From: Moesziomyces globuligerus
Taxonomy: Eukaryota; Basidiomycota; Ustilaginomycetes; Ustilaginales; Ustilaginaceae
Direction: 5' to 3'
Length of the DNA stretch: 64,000 bases
Assembly (NCBI GenBank): GCA_030849465.1
Contig: JARVLF010000006.1
Location: 930,001 to 994,000 of the forward strand
Shown here: positions 1 to 11,037 of the stretch, piece by piece
Layout: every line of letters starts with the position of its first letter
How positions within the stretch are numbered: the first letter of the stretch is position 1
Position numbers and translations under genes: made by a program
Notes under the pieces: model-generated
Told to the model about the DNA's origin: nothing
The model's database searches: none
The model's input: the letters and a program-made list of their open reading frames with translations, nothing else

Positions 1-1
1 G

Positions 2-439
2 TGGTGTCCGTACAACCTGAGCCTGCTTGCGACGGGCGGCGGAACGAGCGACCGCAACATCCACTTCTGGAACACGACGCAGAACTCGCGCACCATGACC
101 ATCGCCACGGGCGCCCAAATCACCTCGCTCCACTTCGCTCCGCACTACCGCGAAATCGTCTCGACCCACGGTCTCGGTACGACCGAGTCGAGCAAGGGGC
201 TGATCAACATCTGGTCCCATCCGTCCGGCACCAAGGTCGCCGAAATCGAGGCGCACGAGAAGCGCGTACTCCATTCGAGCCTCAGTCCGGATGGCGAGGT
301 GCTCGCCACCGTCAGTGACGACGAAGAGCTCAAGCTCTGGAGGATCTTTGAAAAGCAGGCCGAATCGACCAAGGGCGGAAAGCCGACAGGCATGACCTCG
401 CATGCCAGCGGATCGGCCAGCGTCCGCACCCTCCGATGA
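2..439 (+). CDS. cdc20: Cdc20/Fizzy-type APC/C activator, C-terminal part (5' end outside window)
   Basis: This is the 3' end of a WD40 propeller protein that activates the anaphase-promoting complex by recruiting ubiquitylation substrates. Reading frame 2 is open from the left edge, so the start codon lies outside the window. The visible 145 residues hold the last WD40 blades. Diagnostic strings are WCPYNLSLLATGGGTSDRNI (the WCPW..LATGGG.SDR hallmark of the family), the EIVSTHG loop, and SPDGEVLATVSDDEELKLWR in the last blade. Family members end in an Ile-Arg tail that docks on the APC/C; this one ends RTLR, so Leu replaces Ile. The Cdh1-type LFTRIR ending is absent, which favours Cdc20 over Cdh1, though the two are hard to separate from the C-terminus alone. 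MCM4 follows on the same strand after about 730 bases. Confidence 0.88.
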   Translation, partial: WCPYNLSLLATGGGTSDRNIHFWNTTQNSRTMTIATGAQITSLHFAPHYREIVSTHGLGTTESSKGLINIWSHPSGTKVAEIEAHEKRVLHSSLSPDGEVLATVSDDEELKLWRIFEKQAESTKGGKPTGMTSHASGSASVRTLR

Positions 440-1167
440 TGTCCTTGCACCGTCCACGCTGTGTCTGCTCTGTTTATTCCTGCCCTTCTCATTTGCTACT
501 ATACCACATGCATGTCTCCATCCATGACTTTCTCACTGGCAATCTTATCTGCTTCTCTGCAACGGCCCGGTCGTCTTTGAGATGCGGAACATGTCGCTCC
601 AAGTCGGGCGCTTCTTCTGTGTTAGGTTTCGAGGCAGAGGCGTCCCCGCGCGCACACCGTCGGGGAGGAAGGCGCGTCCAGTCGCGCTTGGCGTGTCGCG
701 TTAAGTGCTCTATCATTTACGCGTCGGGCGAGCTGTTGTTTCGCCCGGACGACTCGCGTTCCAGTGCTGGCGAAAATTGGGCACTTGATCGACGCGAATG
801 CGTCTGCGCTCGTATACACACAGCTTGGCTGCCGCACAGAGGCGCCCCGGGTTGTGTGCGCTTCAGACGAGGCCAGTAGCGGCAAACGACACAGGGCCAG
901 TGCAGCAAAAAGCAACACGCGCACTCGCGCAAAGGCGCCCATCTCGAGCAAGTTCAACACCCACGCTCTGCACACAAGCAAGAGTGCGCAGCAGTCCTTC
1001 GGCCACTCCTTGCATCCGCAACACCATCGACTCTCACCTCATCCGACTCCATCCTGCTATCCTGGACTCCATCGGACTAAGGTCTCCATCTACAGCTTCG
1101 CTTCTTGTAAAGAGTCGATCGCAGTAGCCGTCGTAGACCGCAACGAGCGCGGAAAGACAAGCACACC
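440..1167. other. Intergenic, Cdc20 3' end to MCM4 promoter
   Basis: Both flanking genes point right, so this holds the Cdc20 terminator and the MCM4 promoter. Short open frames on both strands have no recognisable domain. I see no RNA gene or repeat. Confidence 0.6.
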
Positions 1168-4100
1168 ATGTCGACACCGGGTGGTCCCCCAAGCGACGCA
1201 GACATGCGGGACGCTGAACAGCGCACGCCGCTCGCTCCAGCTTCGCTCTCGAACCGAAACCCAGCCGCAGCAGCCTCATCGCCTCTGGCGTTCCCTTCCA
1301 GTAGCCCGCTGAAGAGCCAGGCATCAAGCATTAGAGCACCGCAGAGCTCCATTGGAGGTAAGTCCTTTCTCTTTCTGATATACACAGGATGGCACCGGGC
1401 CGAGTGCTGACCCTCACTGCCGTCCGTCATCTTTCTTCAATAAATCAGCTTCGTCGCCGCTTCACTTCCCCACATCATCACCCTCGGCGAGGACTTCGAG
1501 GGGGCAAAGGACCCCGATCGCCTCGGCACGCCGCAGCCACAATGCCGAAAACCGCCTGCCCTCGAGCAGCAGCGGCATGAGCCGTCTCGATGAACCCCTC
1601 TTCTTTCCCAGCTCCGGCGGTACCACGCCCCGCCACCAACGCCGCGGCGAGATCCACTCGTCCGTCGCCCTCTCCTCCCCCTCGATGCTGAGGAGAAACC
1701 GCCTCAACCAGGCAAGCATGCAGGCTGTCCAGGGTGGCGACACCATGCCCTCGCGTGCGTCGTCCGTGTTCGGCGGCAGCCAGCACACCGTCGATCAGAA
1801 CAGCGATGCCCTCAGCCTCTCCCAGCACGGCGTCACCAGCGATGCTGCTGGCCCGGCGCAGGACGGCGTCAGCAAGGTCATTTGGGGCACCAATGTCTCG
1901 ATTGGCGAGACCATGGAGATGTTCCGAGGCTTCCTGCGCGGCTTCCGCCTCAAGTACAGATGGGCGCACGCCAAGAAGACTGGGATGCCGCTCCCGCCCG
2001 CTGCGACGTCGAACCCGGCCGAGGGTGAGCGCCTCGTCTACGAGGGCTACCTCCGCCGCATGCGCATCACCGACCAGACCAATCTCAACCTGCGCATCTC
2101 GGACCTCGAGGCGTACCCGCCCAGCAAGCGGCTCAAGATGCAGCTCATCCGCTACCCGCAGGAGATGGTGCCCATCATGGATCAGGTGCTCAAGGATGAG
2201 ATGCTCGAGATGGCCTACGAGGACCAGAAGGAGGGCCGCGAGGGCATGGGCGGCGACATCGGCCTCGCCGAGATCGAGCTCATGGAGACCAAGCTCTACA
2301 AGGTGCGACCCTACGGTGCTGAGCCGATCAACATGCGCGACCTCAACCCGGCCGACATTGACAAGCTCGTCACCGTGCGCGGCCTCGTCATCCGCGCCAC
2401 GCCCATCATCCCCGAGATGAAGCAGGCCTTCTTCAGATGCCTCGTCTGCAACCACACCGTGCCCGTCGAGATCGACCGCGGCCGCATCGCCGAGCCCGAC
2501 CGATGCCCGCGACAGGTGTGCAACCTGCAGGGATCCATGTCTCTCATCCACAACCGCTGCGAGTTTTCCGACCGCCAGGTGGTGCGCATCCAAGAGACGC
2601 CCGACGTCGTGCCGGACGGACAGACGCCGCACACGGTCAGCATGTGCGCCTACGACGAGCTGGTCGACGTCAGCAAGCCCGGTGACCGCGTCGAGATCAC
2701 GGGCATCTTCCGCAGCACGCCCGTGCGCGTCAACCCGCGCCAGCGCAGCCTCAAGAGCCTGTACAAGACCTTTGTCGACATCCTCCACATCAAGCGCACC
2801 AACGGCAAGCGCCTCGGCGTCGACCTGTCCACACGCGATGCGTCCGAGCAGGCGGCCGGTCCGGGCGCACAGGCCGTCGGTGTCGGCGGCGAGGAGGACG
2901 ACGAGGAGGTCGATGTTCAGACCACGCTGGGCGTCGCGGACGAGGTGGACCTCTCGCGCAGCCAGGACCTCGAGGACAAGCTGCGCTCGATCGCCGACCG
3001 CCCGGATGTCTACGAGCTGCTGGCGCGCAGCTTGGCACCCAGCATCTACGAGATGGACGACGTCAAGAAGGGAATCTTGCTGCAGCTCTTCGGAGGCACC
3101 AACAAGACCATCAGCACGGGCGGCGGCGGAGGCGGTCCGCGCTACCGAGGCGACATCAACGTGCTCATGGTCGGTGACCCGGGTATCGCCAAGTCGCAGA
3201 TCCTCCAGTACGTCCACAAGATCGCCCCGCGCGGTGTGTACGCTTCGGGCAAGGGCTCGTCCGCCGTCGGTCTCACCGCCTACGTGACGCGCGATCCGGA
3301 CACCAAGCAGCTCGTGCTCGAGTCCGGTGCACTCGTGCTGTCCGATGGCGGTGTCTGCTGCATCGACGAGTTCGACAAGATGTCCGAAGCCACGCGCAGT
3401 GTGCTGCACGAGGTGATGGAGCAGCAGACGCTCAGCATCGCCAAGGCCGGAATCATCACCACGCTCAACGCACGTGCCTCGATCCTCGCCGCCGCCAACC
3501 CGACCGGCTCGCGCTATAACGTCAACCTGCCCATCACCAAAAACATCGACCTGCCGCCGACGCTCATCAGCCGATTCGACCTGGTCTACCTCGTGCTCGA
3601 CAAGATCGACGAGGCCAACGACCGACGCCTGGCGCGCCACCTCGTGAGCCTGTATCTCGAGGACAAGCCCGACACGGGCGGCAAGGACGTGCTGCCCGTC
3701 GAAGCGCTCACGGCCTACATCTCGTTTGCGCGCAATCGCATCCAGCCCGTGCTCACCAAGGAGGCCGGCGACGCGCTCGCCGCGCGCTATGTCGAGCTGC
3801 GCAAGGTCGGCGAAGACCCGCGCAGCGCCGAACGCCGCATCACGGCGACCACGCGTCAGCTCGAGTCGATGATCCGCCTCGCCGAGGCGCACGCACGCAT
3901 GCGCTTCGCCGACGAAGTCATCGTCGACGACGTCGAGGAGGCGGCGCGTCTGATCCGCGAGGCGGCCAAGTCGTCCGCCACCGACCCACGCACGGGTCTG
4001 ATCGATCTCGACCTCATCAACACCGGCCGATCGTACCACCAGCGCAAGCTCGCCGGCGACCTGCGCCGCGAGTTCCTGCAGCTCCTCGACGAGATGGGCA

Positions 4101-4318
4101 GCGCCTCCGGTAGAGCCACCTCGCCGTCGGGACCCTCGTCGACGGCGCCGACCAAGGCGGTGAGGTACGTCGACCTCGCCAAGACGCTCAACGAGCAGTC
4201 GAGCGTGCCCGTCGACCCCACCGACCTGTACGAGCTCGTCCGCACGCTCGAGAGCGAGGGCGTCATCAAGACCGCCGGCGAGCGCGAACGCAAGACGATC
4301 CGTCGCATCAACGCGTAG
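1168..4318 (+). CDS. MCM4: DNA replication licensing factor MCM4 (two exons)
   Basis: Subunit of the nuclear MCM2-7 replicative helicase. Exon 1 is 1168-1357 and exon 2 is 1449-4318; the intron 1358-1448 has a GTAAGT donor and an ATCAG acceptor, and the phase (1) matches. The product is 1019 residues. The long single-exon frame starting at the ATG at 1577 lacks the first 106 residues. The spliced N-terminus is Ser/Pro/Thr-rich with many SP and TP sites and reads SSPLHFPTSSP across the splice region, resembling the SSPL.YGTPSS string in the N-tail of other MCM4 proteins. The family string VIWGTNVSIGETMEMFRGFL follows. A C4 zinc motif (CLVC...CPRQVC) starts near residue 394. The AAA+ core shows Walker A GDPGIAKS near 639, Walker B CIDEFDKM near 703 and the arginine finger SRFD near 772. 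A winged-helix-like tail follows. Confidence 0.96.
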
Positions 4319-4756
4319 TGCGACTGGTTCGACCTCCGACCCCCTCTTTCTTCCTGATTCTTTCGGTCTGTCCCCTGTCACTGCTGCTCCGTTTCCTTTG
4401 TTCCGCTCGTGTCGTGTAGCTATACAGAATCGTGACCTCTTGATGGCAATAACTTCTGTGGTCTGACCAGGACGGCTGGGTGAGGGATGTCGTGGCGGTG
4501 CAGAGGCAGTGGTGAGAGCGTGTGGGTACGAGTGGCAGGCTCGCGCTTTTTCCAGGGATTTGTGGAGGCGAAAGAGCGGCCTCGCACAGTCCAGCCTGCA
4601 GCCTCGCGTGCGAACCTGCCGTGGCTGAGCGGACCCTGGATCTCTGGGGCTTGGGATGCCTTGTCGCAACCATCTCGCATCACGACATCCATCCACGCCA
4701 AACCTGCATACTAACCCCGCACTCCACCAAGATCCAATCCAGGCGCGCACACCATC
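4319..4756. other. Intergenic, MCM4 to VTA1
   Basis: Tandem genes flank this stretch. It carries a pyrimidine-rich MCM4 trailer and the VTA1 promoter. No gene, RNA or repeat is evident. Confidence 0.6.
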
Positions 4757-6325
4757 ATGAACGAGGCGCTGCCCAACCCACCAGCGGAGCTCAAGGCGGT
4801 GCTGCCGTTCGTGCAGCGGGCCAACGAGCTGCGCGCTGCGGACAAGGTCATCGCATACTGGTGCTGCTACTACGCCGCCCAGCTCGGCATCTCGAGCAAC
4901 GCCAAGGAGACCGATGCCAAGATGTATCTGCTTACGTTGATGGACACGCTCGAGGAGCTCAAGGCCAAGCTGGCGGACAACGATGCGGTGACCAACGATG
5001 CCGCCAGCTCCGCCTACGTCGAGAACTTTGCGCTTAAGGTCTTTGTCGGCGCCGACAACGAGGATCGTTCCGGAAAAGCGACGAGAGCCACGGCGAAGAA
5101 GTTCCTTGCAGCAAGCCAGTTCATCGAGCTGCTCAAGATCTTCGGGACGATCGAGCCCGAGATGCAGGAGAAGATCAAATACTCCAAGTGGAAGGCGGCC
5201 GACATCGCCAAGGCGTTCAAGGAAGGGAGGCAGCCCACGCCTGGGCCCGCAGGTGGCGATCCGAAGCTCGAAGCAGCAAGTGTCGAGTCAGCCATGGGAC
5301 CGGCGGCGGTCAGCAAGGACGAACAAGAGTACCTTGCCAGAGAGATGGCCAAGCTGACAAGCGACGCATCCGACGAAGCTGCTGGCCCGGGCGCTGACGC
5401 TCCCACTACACCTCACGTCGCTGGGGGATCTCTGGCGGCACCGAGCGCGGGTATCAACCCTTCCAGCGCTGATGTAGGCGCGGCACCGAGCGCTCCGTCT
5501 TTATCTCGCGGAAGCAGCGTGGGCGGGCAGAACATCGTGCCCACCGCAAGTGCTTCGAGCACCGCTGGAGGACTGGGCAGCGCATCGCCTGATGCTGAGG
5601 AGATGTGGAAGAGGAGGAGCAGCGAGCACTCGAGTGCGGCCATGTCGCGCAGCTCTTCGACGCAGCTCGCGGACTCGAACCGCCCGCAATTGCAGCCTTC
5701 GGGCAGCTTCATCGCTGGACAAGGCTCGAGCCCGGGCTCCCGGCCGCTTCCCGTGCCGCCGCAGAGAGATGATCTCCCCGTCCCTCCTGTGAGCGCACAC
5801 GAGCAGCTGCACGGGAGTAGTCCAGGAGCCGACCAGGGTCTGGGACCTGGTGCGGCGCCGCCTCCCTTCTGGGGTGCCTCTGCTCCACCCGCTGGCAGTC
5901 CGCAGCTCTCGGATGCGGGCGATTCGGTGCTGCCCTCGGTTCCATCTGCCCATCCTCCTTCGCTGACCAGGCTCGATAGCCATCCCGCCATCGAGCGTAT
6001 CGATCCACCACGCTCGCCCCAGCTGCCCTCGTCGCCTGGCCATCCTCCGACGCTGCCGACCGTACGGTCTCAGCTGCCATCTGCACCTGCAGCACCTGCG
6101 TTTGGTGCTGCGCCGATCGCGGCCGCCCAGCCGCACGCGATTGCGCCCTCTGCCCCTGCAGTCGTGCAGACGGTCTTGCCCGAGAGCTTGGAGCCTAAAC
6201 TGTCCACACGCGTGCAGAAGCTGGCCAAGGGCGCGGCGAGCGCCGTCGACTTTGAGGACCTCGAGACCGCGCGCATCCAGCTGCGTCAGGCACTCGACAT
6301 CCTCGAGGGTCGAGTTACGAGCTGA
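4757..6325 (+). CDS. VTA1: Vta1/LIP5-type ESCRT cofactor of the Vps4 ATPase
   Basis: Vta1 binds and stimulates the Vps4 AAA ATPase that disassembles ESCRT-III on endosomes during multivesicular body sorting. The 522-residue product begins with the conserved helical MIT-like domain (about residues 10-160). It includes LPFVQRANELRAADKVIAYW, the YYAAQLGI segment and FIELLKIFGTIEPEMQEKIK, followed by YSKWKAADIAKAFKEG. A long Pro/Ser/Ala-rich linker of about 320 residues separates this from a short C-terminal Vta1 domain (about 485-520). That domain, AVDFEDLETARIQLRQALDI, dimerises and contacts Vps4. Metazoan and yeast proteins have the same head-linker-tail plan but are shorter (yeast about 330 residues); the extra length is in the linker. 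No intron is needed. The start is the first in-frame ATG, right at the family N-terminus. Confidence 0.92.
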   Translation: MNEALPNPPAELKAVLPFVQRANELRAADKVIAYWCCYYAAQLGISSNAKETDAKMYLLTLMDTLEELKAKLADNDAVTNDAASSAYVENFALKVFVGADNEDRSGKATRATAKKFLAASQFIELLKIFGTIEPEMQEKIKYSKWKAADIAKAFKEGRQPTPGPAGGDPKLEAASVESAMGPAAVSKDEQEYLAREMAKLTSDASDEAAGPGADAPTTPHVAGGSLAAPSAGINPSSADVGAAPSAPSLSRGSSVGGQNIVPTASASSTAGGLGSASPDAEEMWKRRSSEHSSAAMSRSSSTQLADSNRPQLQPSGSFIAGQGSSPGSRPLPVPPQRDDLPVPPVSAHEQLHGSSPGADQGLGPGAAPPPFWGASAPPAGSPQLSDAGDSVLPSVPSAHPPSLTRLDSHPAIERIDPPRSPQLPSSPGHPPTLPTVRSQLPSAPAAPAFGAAPIAAAQPHAIAPSAPAVVQTVLPESLEPKLSTRVQKLAKGAASAVDFEDLETARIQLRQALDILEGRVTS

Positions 6326-6558
6326 TCGCTCCCGCTCCGTCCAGTGTCGCAGCGCTGCGAGGTACCACCGGGACAACATGACGCCGTAGACGACAAGATC
6401 TACCGAAACCTCCTGCATTCGACCCCAGCCACTGTTGAACTGGAAGGTGCCCTCTTCTCGCGCTGCCGTTGGTGAGTTCCGTCGGAGACGGATGTCAGTG
6501 ATACAGCGACACATGCCAGCATCCGATTCATCCCCTATCTGTCCGTCTGTGAAGTTTT

Positions 6559-6576
6559 AGAGAGAGAGAGAGAGAG
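6559..6576. repeat. (AG)9 microsatellite
   Basis: Nine perfect AG units lie 230 bases after the VTA1 stop codon, in non-coding DNA. Confidence 0.9.
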
Positions 6577-7400
6577 CAGATGGTCGACCGTGGGTCTAGC
6601 GTCGTTGGGGCGAAGAGGTTTCTGTCTACGATGTGGGATTCCGGCGGACCGCGAGCGAGGTGAGATCCGAAGGTTCGCATGCAGAACAAGGTAACAATAG
6701 CAAGCTTTGGGCGTGCATTGCAGAGCGGTGCAGAGCGGCTCATGAGATGAAACGACGTGGCCAACGTGGTTGCCCGAGTGTCTAGCGGCGCCAGTGGTAG
6801 CTGCTCGGACAGAAAGCAGGTGACTTGGTGACCAAAGCGGGTTCGTGGCCAACCAAAGCGAGTCAGTCGAGCTGGACAAGACGTGAGCGCGCATCCTCAA
6901 CAAGAGCAAGAGGTGGTTCCGCAAGAGCTGCTTTCGCTCGACGAAGCGGGTCGTGTCGAGGAGAAAGCTGACTTCTCGACGAAAGCTGATGAGCGAAAGC
7001 TAATCAGGTGATCCGGTGCTCACCGTAGCTGCGTGGACCGAGTCCCGATAGGCGCTCGTGCGCAGTCGATCCTAAGTGCGCTGCAACACGGACTCTCGCT
7101 GAACTACGTGCGAGTAGCGTGCGACACCGTGCAGACCGAACCTTAGTCGTCTTGAGCTCAAGGTTTCCAGTCAAGACCCACGACCCAACTGCGCGTAAAA
7201 CCATCCAGGTAGCCACCGAGCTCCAACGAGCCCGGTGAGTCCTCACCGGCCGCTGCTCGAGCTCTGCCAGTCCCGGGAGAACTGCACAAAGGGCCACCGG
7301 GCCCGAGCGACTGAGAAGGCTGGCGTGTACCCAGTAGGGAGACCTACGGCGCACAGAAACGGCCTACGCCTTGCTTGCGCCGCAGGCCACGACCAAGACA

Positions 7401-7540
7401 GCCTCCGGCACCCCACGACATCCCACGGCAACCTACGGCAACCTAGTGGCGCCTACGGTATCCCACGACATCCTACGACATTCCACGACATCCTACGACC
7501 TTCCACGACATCCCACGACGTCCCATGACAATCTGCGACG
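7401..7540. repeat. Array of fourteen 10-bp units, consensus TCCCACGACA
   Basis: Fourteen consecutive decamers are in exact 10-bp register. The best-conserved core is CCNACGACAT; examples are TCCCACGACA, TCCTACGACA and TTCCACGACA. Units diverge at both ends of the array. The period is not a multiple of three and no coding frame spans the array, so it is not a protein repeat. Ten bases is close to one helical turn, which would place every unit on the same face of the DNA. Confidence 0.85.
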
Positions 7541-8905
7541 TTCCCGAGCCCACGCCATGCCGCGCCAACCCACGCAGGGCCGGGAGTAGGAAACTTGGCA
7601 TGTCAGAAAGCTGATCTCACACACTGTCCTTTGGAATCGGGAGGCTGGCGACTTCGCATAGTTGGGTCGCGTGAGCGCACGGCGAAGTCGCCGCCTCTCA
7701 TCAAGAAAGGTAGGGTTAGACCCACCATGGTGCATACAGCTGTCACGCCGCCATTCTGTGCATCCGTTTTTGATTCGGTAGATACCGCAAGTCGCAACCG
7801 CACAATGGAAGCCTGTCCTGAGCCTGAGCTTCAAATCTGGCTCTCGCACCCAAGTGGCTCTTGCACTCGGCTGTTTTTGTACGACGCCTGCTGATCCGTG
7901 CGTATTCCTTTGTCCTCCCGACTACTCCCCGCAAGCTTCTTGCCCCTACCTCGCGTAACGATCCCCGCACGGCTCGCACAAAGTCTTCATGTGTGTAACA
8001 TTAGCCTTTGTCCTAACGGGAGTGAGCTTCGCTAGACCGGAACCTCGGGAACTCGTTGTGAGCGGCGTGCTTCGCGAGGAACGGCACGACGGTCCGGTAA
8101 GAATGGACACCGTGTATTCGAGCAGAGTTGACTCGAACGCACTTGTTTTCGAGCACACACCTACACATGCTTGCCGTCGCCAAGAGCCTCGGTAGGCCCA
8201 TGCCGTACAGAGTCGGCGAAGCCTAAGTTAGTTGCGGTTCCGCATGTCATTCTCGTCCTTGACGATCCAAAATCCCGTCAAAGTGTGGAGGCGACCAGCG
8301 AGCTCCGCAGGACAGCGGACGTGCGTCGTTTCTTCCTGCTTCGCCTCGCACAGACCTGGCGTAAGCCTCAAAACACGAGATCACAAGGACTGCAGGCAGA
8401 CAGTGGCCCACTCCAGGAATCACAATCCTGCTACCGAATCAAGGAGGTTTGTGGCGGACCATCGATTCGGCGGAAGAATCGCCCATGTGGACCAGAATCT
8501 CAGTGTAAACACTTGTTTCCACCAGTGCAATTCGCAGCGAAAGTACCGAAGCACAATTCGCTGTCCCGACGTTTCCACCGAGCTTCCGAGCTAGGCAAAT
8601 GTGTTTCCGAAGAGGAAAAAAAACAGTGACGCAGCCTTGCCGGTGTAGGCAACTCGTTCCCGAGTCGTTTCCCGAAGCCCCCGAAGCGACCCCGAAGCTC
8701 CGTACAAAAGGCCCGACCCATCGTCTTGCTCCGAAGCGACCTTGTGTATGCTCCTAACACATTCACTGCTAACGCTTCTCATCTTCCACGCCTGTCAGGC
8801 ACACGGTCTCTTGCTACCCCACTCACATTCCTTTACTCCCTTCGTTCTTTTTTTGTCCACTCCCAACCGGGATATTCGGCGCGCGGTAAAACCTAGCGAC
8901 GCGTG

Positions 8906-10213
8906 ATGACGGGCGATATGAACGCGTGGACGCCGTGTCCGTCTCCGGGACATCACGCGCCTATGCCCGATCTGATCGACTGGAGCGTGCCCGTCGACAT
9001 GCCGGGTGGTCAGGGATCGAGCCTGGTTGCCAAGGCGATCAGTGTTCTGAGCCGACCGCCGGTGCGCGATGACTATCGACCCGAGATGGCGTCGCTGCAC
9101 ACGCCACCTTCGTTGTGCGAGGCGCCGATGCCGAACGCGAACGACGAGGCTCTGCTCCGGCCACCGATGGTACCGACGCAGTACGAGGTGTTGGCCGCCA
9201 CTCCAGAGTACAGCCTGCCGACTCCGCTCAAGTCTGAGGCCATGTCGGCTACGCCCGAGTTGGACTTTGGCGCTTTCACTCCGGGCGATGCGTTCTCGGA
9301 CGCACTCATCTACACGGATGATCGTGCTGGCTTTGCCTACGATCCGATCTCGGAGGCGACGCTAGCAGGTCCTCCTACTCCAGACCAGGCATTCAACGGT
9401 ATGCAGACGGGCATGCTGCAGGATCTTTTCCCAAGGAATGACGCCGGTTGGTCAAATCAGCTGGCAACGGTGGTCAAGCCGGATCCTACGTTACAAGAGG
9501 TGCACTGGCCAACTACGTGGTCTGGGTCCACGGACTTTGGTGGTGCGATGACGATCAAGCAGGATCCTACCTTGGAGTCGCTTTGGCCTGCTCGGGGTGG
9601 CGAGATCAACTTTGGCCTCCAGACGTCGGACTTTGCTCGGCAGGCGGTCTCTGGCGAGGTGTCGTTCTCGGGTGGCTTTGAAGTCGACTCTGTCGAGGCG
9701 TGGATGCCTTATCTACCTCCGGAAGTCTTGCCTATGCCGATGGTCAGCCTGCCTCCGTACATCAGCATGTCGCAGGTGCATACGCCTCCTCCGATCGTCG
9801 CGAGCCAGGGCAACAACGCGCATGTTAGTGGAGTCGCTCCGACGTTCGGTGCAAGTATGGGTGGACTGACGATGCAAGATGAAAAGGAGACGGTGGGGAT
9901 GGGATCGGAAGCCTTGCGACTCGAGTTGCGGAAGGGGGCCAAGAGGACTCGAAAGCCGACGAGAGCTCGAACGCCCGTGGTGTGCGACTTTCCCGGGTGC
10001 GAAAAGACCTTTTCGAGCCCGCATAACTTGGCCGAGCACAAGCAGGTGCACAAGTATCCGCGCGAACGCATGCACAAATGCCTCACCCCAGGCTGCAACG
10101 GCGAATACTTCCACAAGCGTGACCGTCGCCGTCACGAACGCAAGAAACACGGCGCAGCCCCCGCCAAATCCCACCGCAGAAAACAAAACCCCGCTTCCCT
10201 CATCTCCGTCTAA
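8906..10213 (+). CDS. C2H2 zinc-finger transcription factor
   Basis: A 435-residue nuclear regulator, judging from a pair of C2H2 fingers near the C-terminus (about residues 355-415). Finger 1 reads CDFPGCEKTFSSPHNLAEHK and ends with the second histidine in QVH. Finger 2 is CLTPGCNGEYFHKRDRRRHE, ending in RKKH. The pair sits between basic stretches (RKGAKRTRKPTRAR before, KSHRRKQNP after) that probably serve as nuclear localisation signals. The first 330 residues are rich in Pro, Ser, Thr and acidic residues without a recognisable fold, as in many fungal activation regions. The ATG at 8906 is used; one in-frame codon upstream is GTG, not ATG. I cannot name the orthologue. A gene-free 2.6-kb upstream region is in keeping with a regulated transcription-factor gene. 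Confidence 0.9.
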   Translation: MTGDMNAWTPCPSPGHHAPMPDLIDWSVPVDMPGGQGSSLVAKAISVLSRPPVRDDYRPEMASLHTPPSLCEAPMPNANDEALLRPPMVPTQYEVLAATPEYSLPTPLKSEAMSATPELDFGAFTPGDAFSDALIYTDDRAGFAYDPISEATLAGPPTPDQAFNGMQTGMLQDLFPRNDAGWSNQLATVVKPDPTLQEVHWPTTWSGSTDFGGAMTIKQDPTLESLWPARGGEINFGLQTSDFARQAVSGEVSFSGGFEVDSVEAWMPYLPPEVLPMPMVSLPPYISMSQVHTPPPIVASQGNNAHVSGVAPTFGASMGGLTMQDEKETVGMGSEALRLELRKGAKRTRKPTRARTPVVCDFPGCEKTFSSPHNLAEHKQVHKYPRERMHKCLTPGCNGEYFHKRDRRRHERKKHGAAPAKSHRRKQNPASLISV

Positions 10214-11037
10214 CCAGATACCACTCCCTCACCCAACCAACCCCCTAAACCAGCCTCCATAGCCCATCAACACTTCCACTCAAGCCACATCAACCTCGCA
10301 CACAACTATACCACTCGACTTCTACCCCCGCCTGCGCGTCAAGAAAAACATATCCCGCCTCATCCACACCCTCCCCCAAGACATGACCCCAGCACAGCCA
10401 AGACGAACAAGCAACGCGATTCGCAGCGAGGGCTACAATGGCTCAAATGCGGTTGAATGAATTGAAGCCTAGTCGACATGTAGAGAATGATAAATGGGAA
10501 GGGGAATCAGGGCGCACAGAGGGACGGAAGGTGAACAAGAAGCTAGCAGGGGGAAAGCGAGCGAGTTGTGGCGACAAGACCAAGCCCAGGCTGGATGAGA
10601 TGCTGAGCGGTACGGGCCGACAAGCGTGCTCGGAGGATGAGATGATCAGAGAGAGTCCGTGCGGATCGAGAGAGTGAGCTAGCGACAGCGTGTCGTTCTC
10701 GAGGCCATGTCGGCGCGAGATCTGGTGCAGAGCTGCGAGACCCGGTCGACTGTGGGTGCAGCGTGTCCCCAGCCAATAAGCTACCTGTGCAGCAGCCTCC
10801 AGCACCGGTTGCCAGAACGCTGCTCCAGCTGGAGAGCGACTGAAACGAGACAAGCGCAGTGCGTACACTGCCGACGTTGCCTTTACTGATCGTGATTGCT
10901 GGCCTTGGGTGCTGATACAGGAGGTGGCAGATGGTGCTGCTGCGGCGGCGAAGATGAGGCGACGATGCTGATGTGCGGGATGCGTAGACACTGTGACGAG
11001 ACACCGCGATGAGGCAAGCGGGGCGAGCGGGGCGCAA
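10214..11037. other. Convergent intergenic region between the C2H2 gene and ras2
   Basis: Both neighbours end here, so it contains two 3' ends. It starts with a C/A-rich trailer. No gene or RNA is recognisable. Confidence 0.6.

Larger units (their letters stand above)
6326..8905. other. Long gene-free interval upstream of the C2H2 regulator
   Basis: About 2.6 kb separates VTA1 from the zinc-finger gene, both pointing right. Short frames on both strands show no family signature and are broken by frequent stops. Near the left end is an AG run (6559-6576). In the middle is a decamer array (7401-7540). At 6924-7005 the string GAAAGCT recurs three times. At 8676-8745 the string CCGAAGC recurs. 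It most likely holds the promoter and a long 5' leader of the downstream regulator. Confidence 0.55.

Noticed and set aside
1478..4750. A 1090-codon open frame on the minus strand opposite MCM4
   Set aside because: It is an antisense shadow of MCM4 with low-complexity composition and no family motif, and MCM4 itself is unmistakable.
7284..7292. ACAAAGGGC, one base off the smut pheromone response element ACAAAGGGA
   Set aside because: A single inexact 9-mer is expected by chance in 64 kb, and no second copy was noticed nearby.
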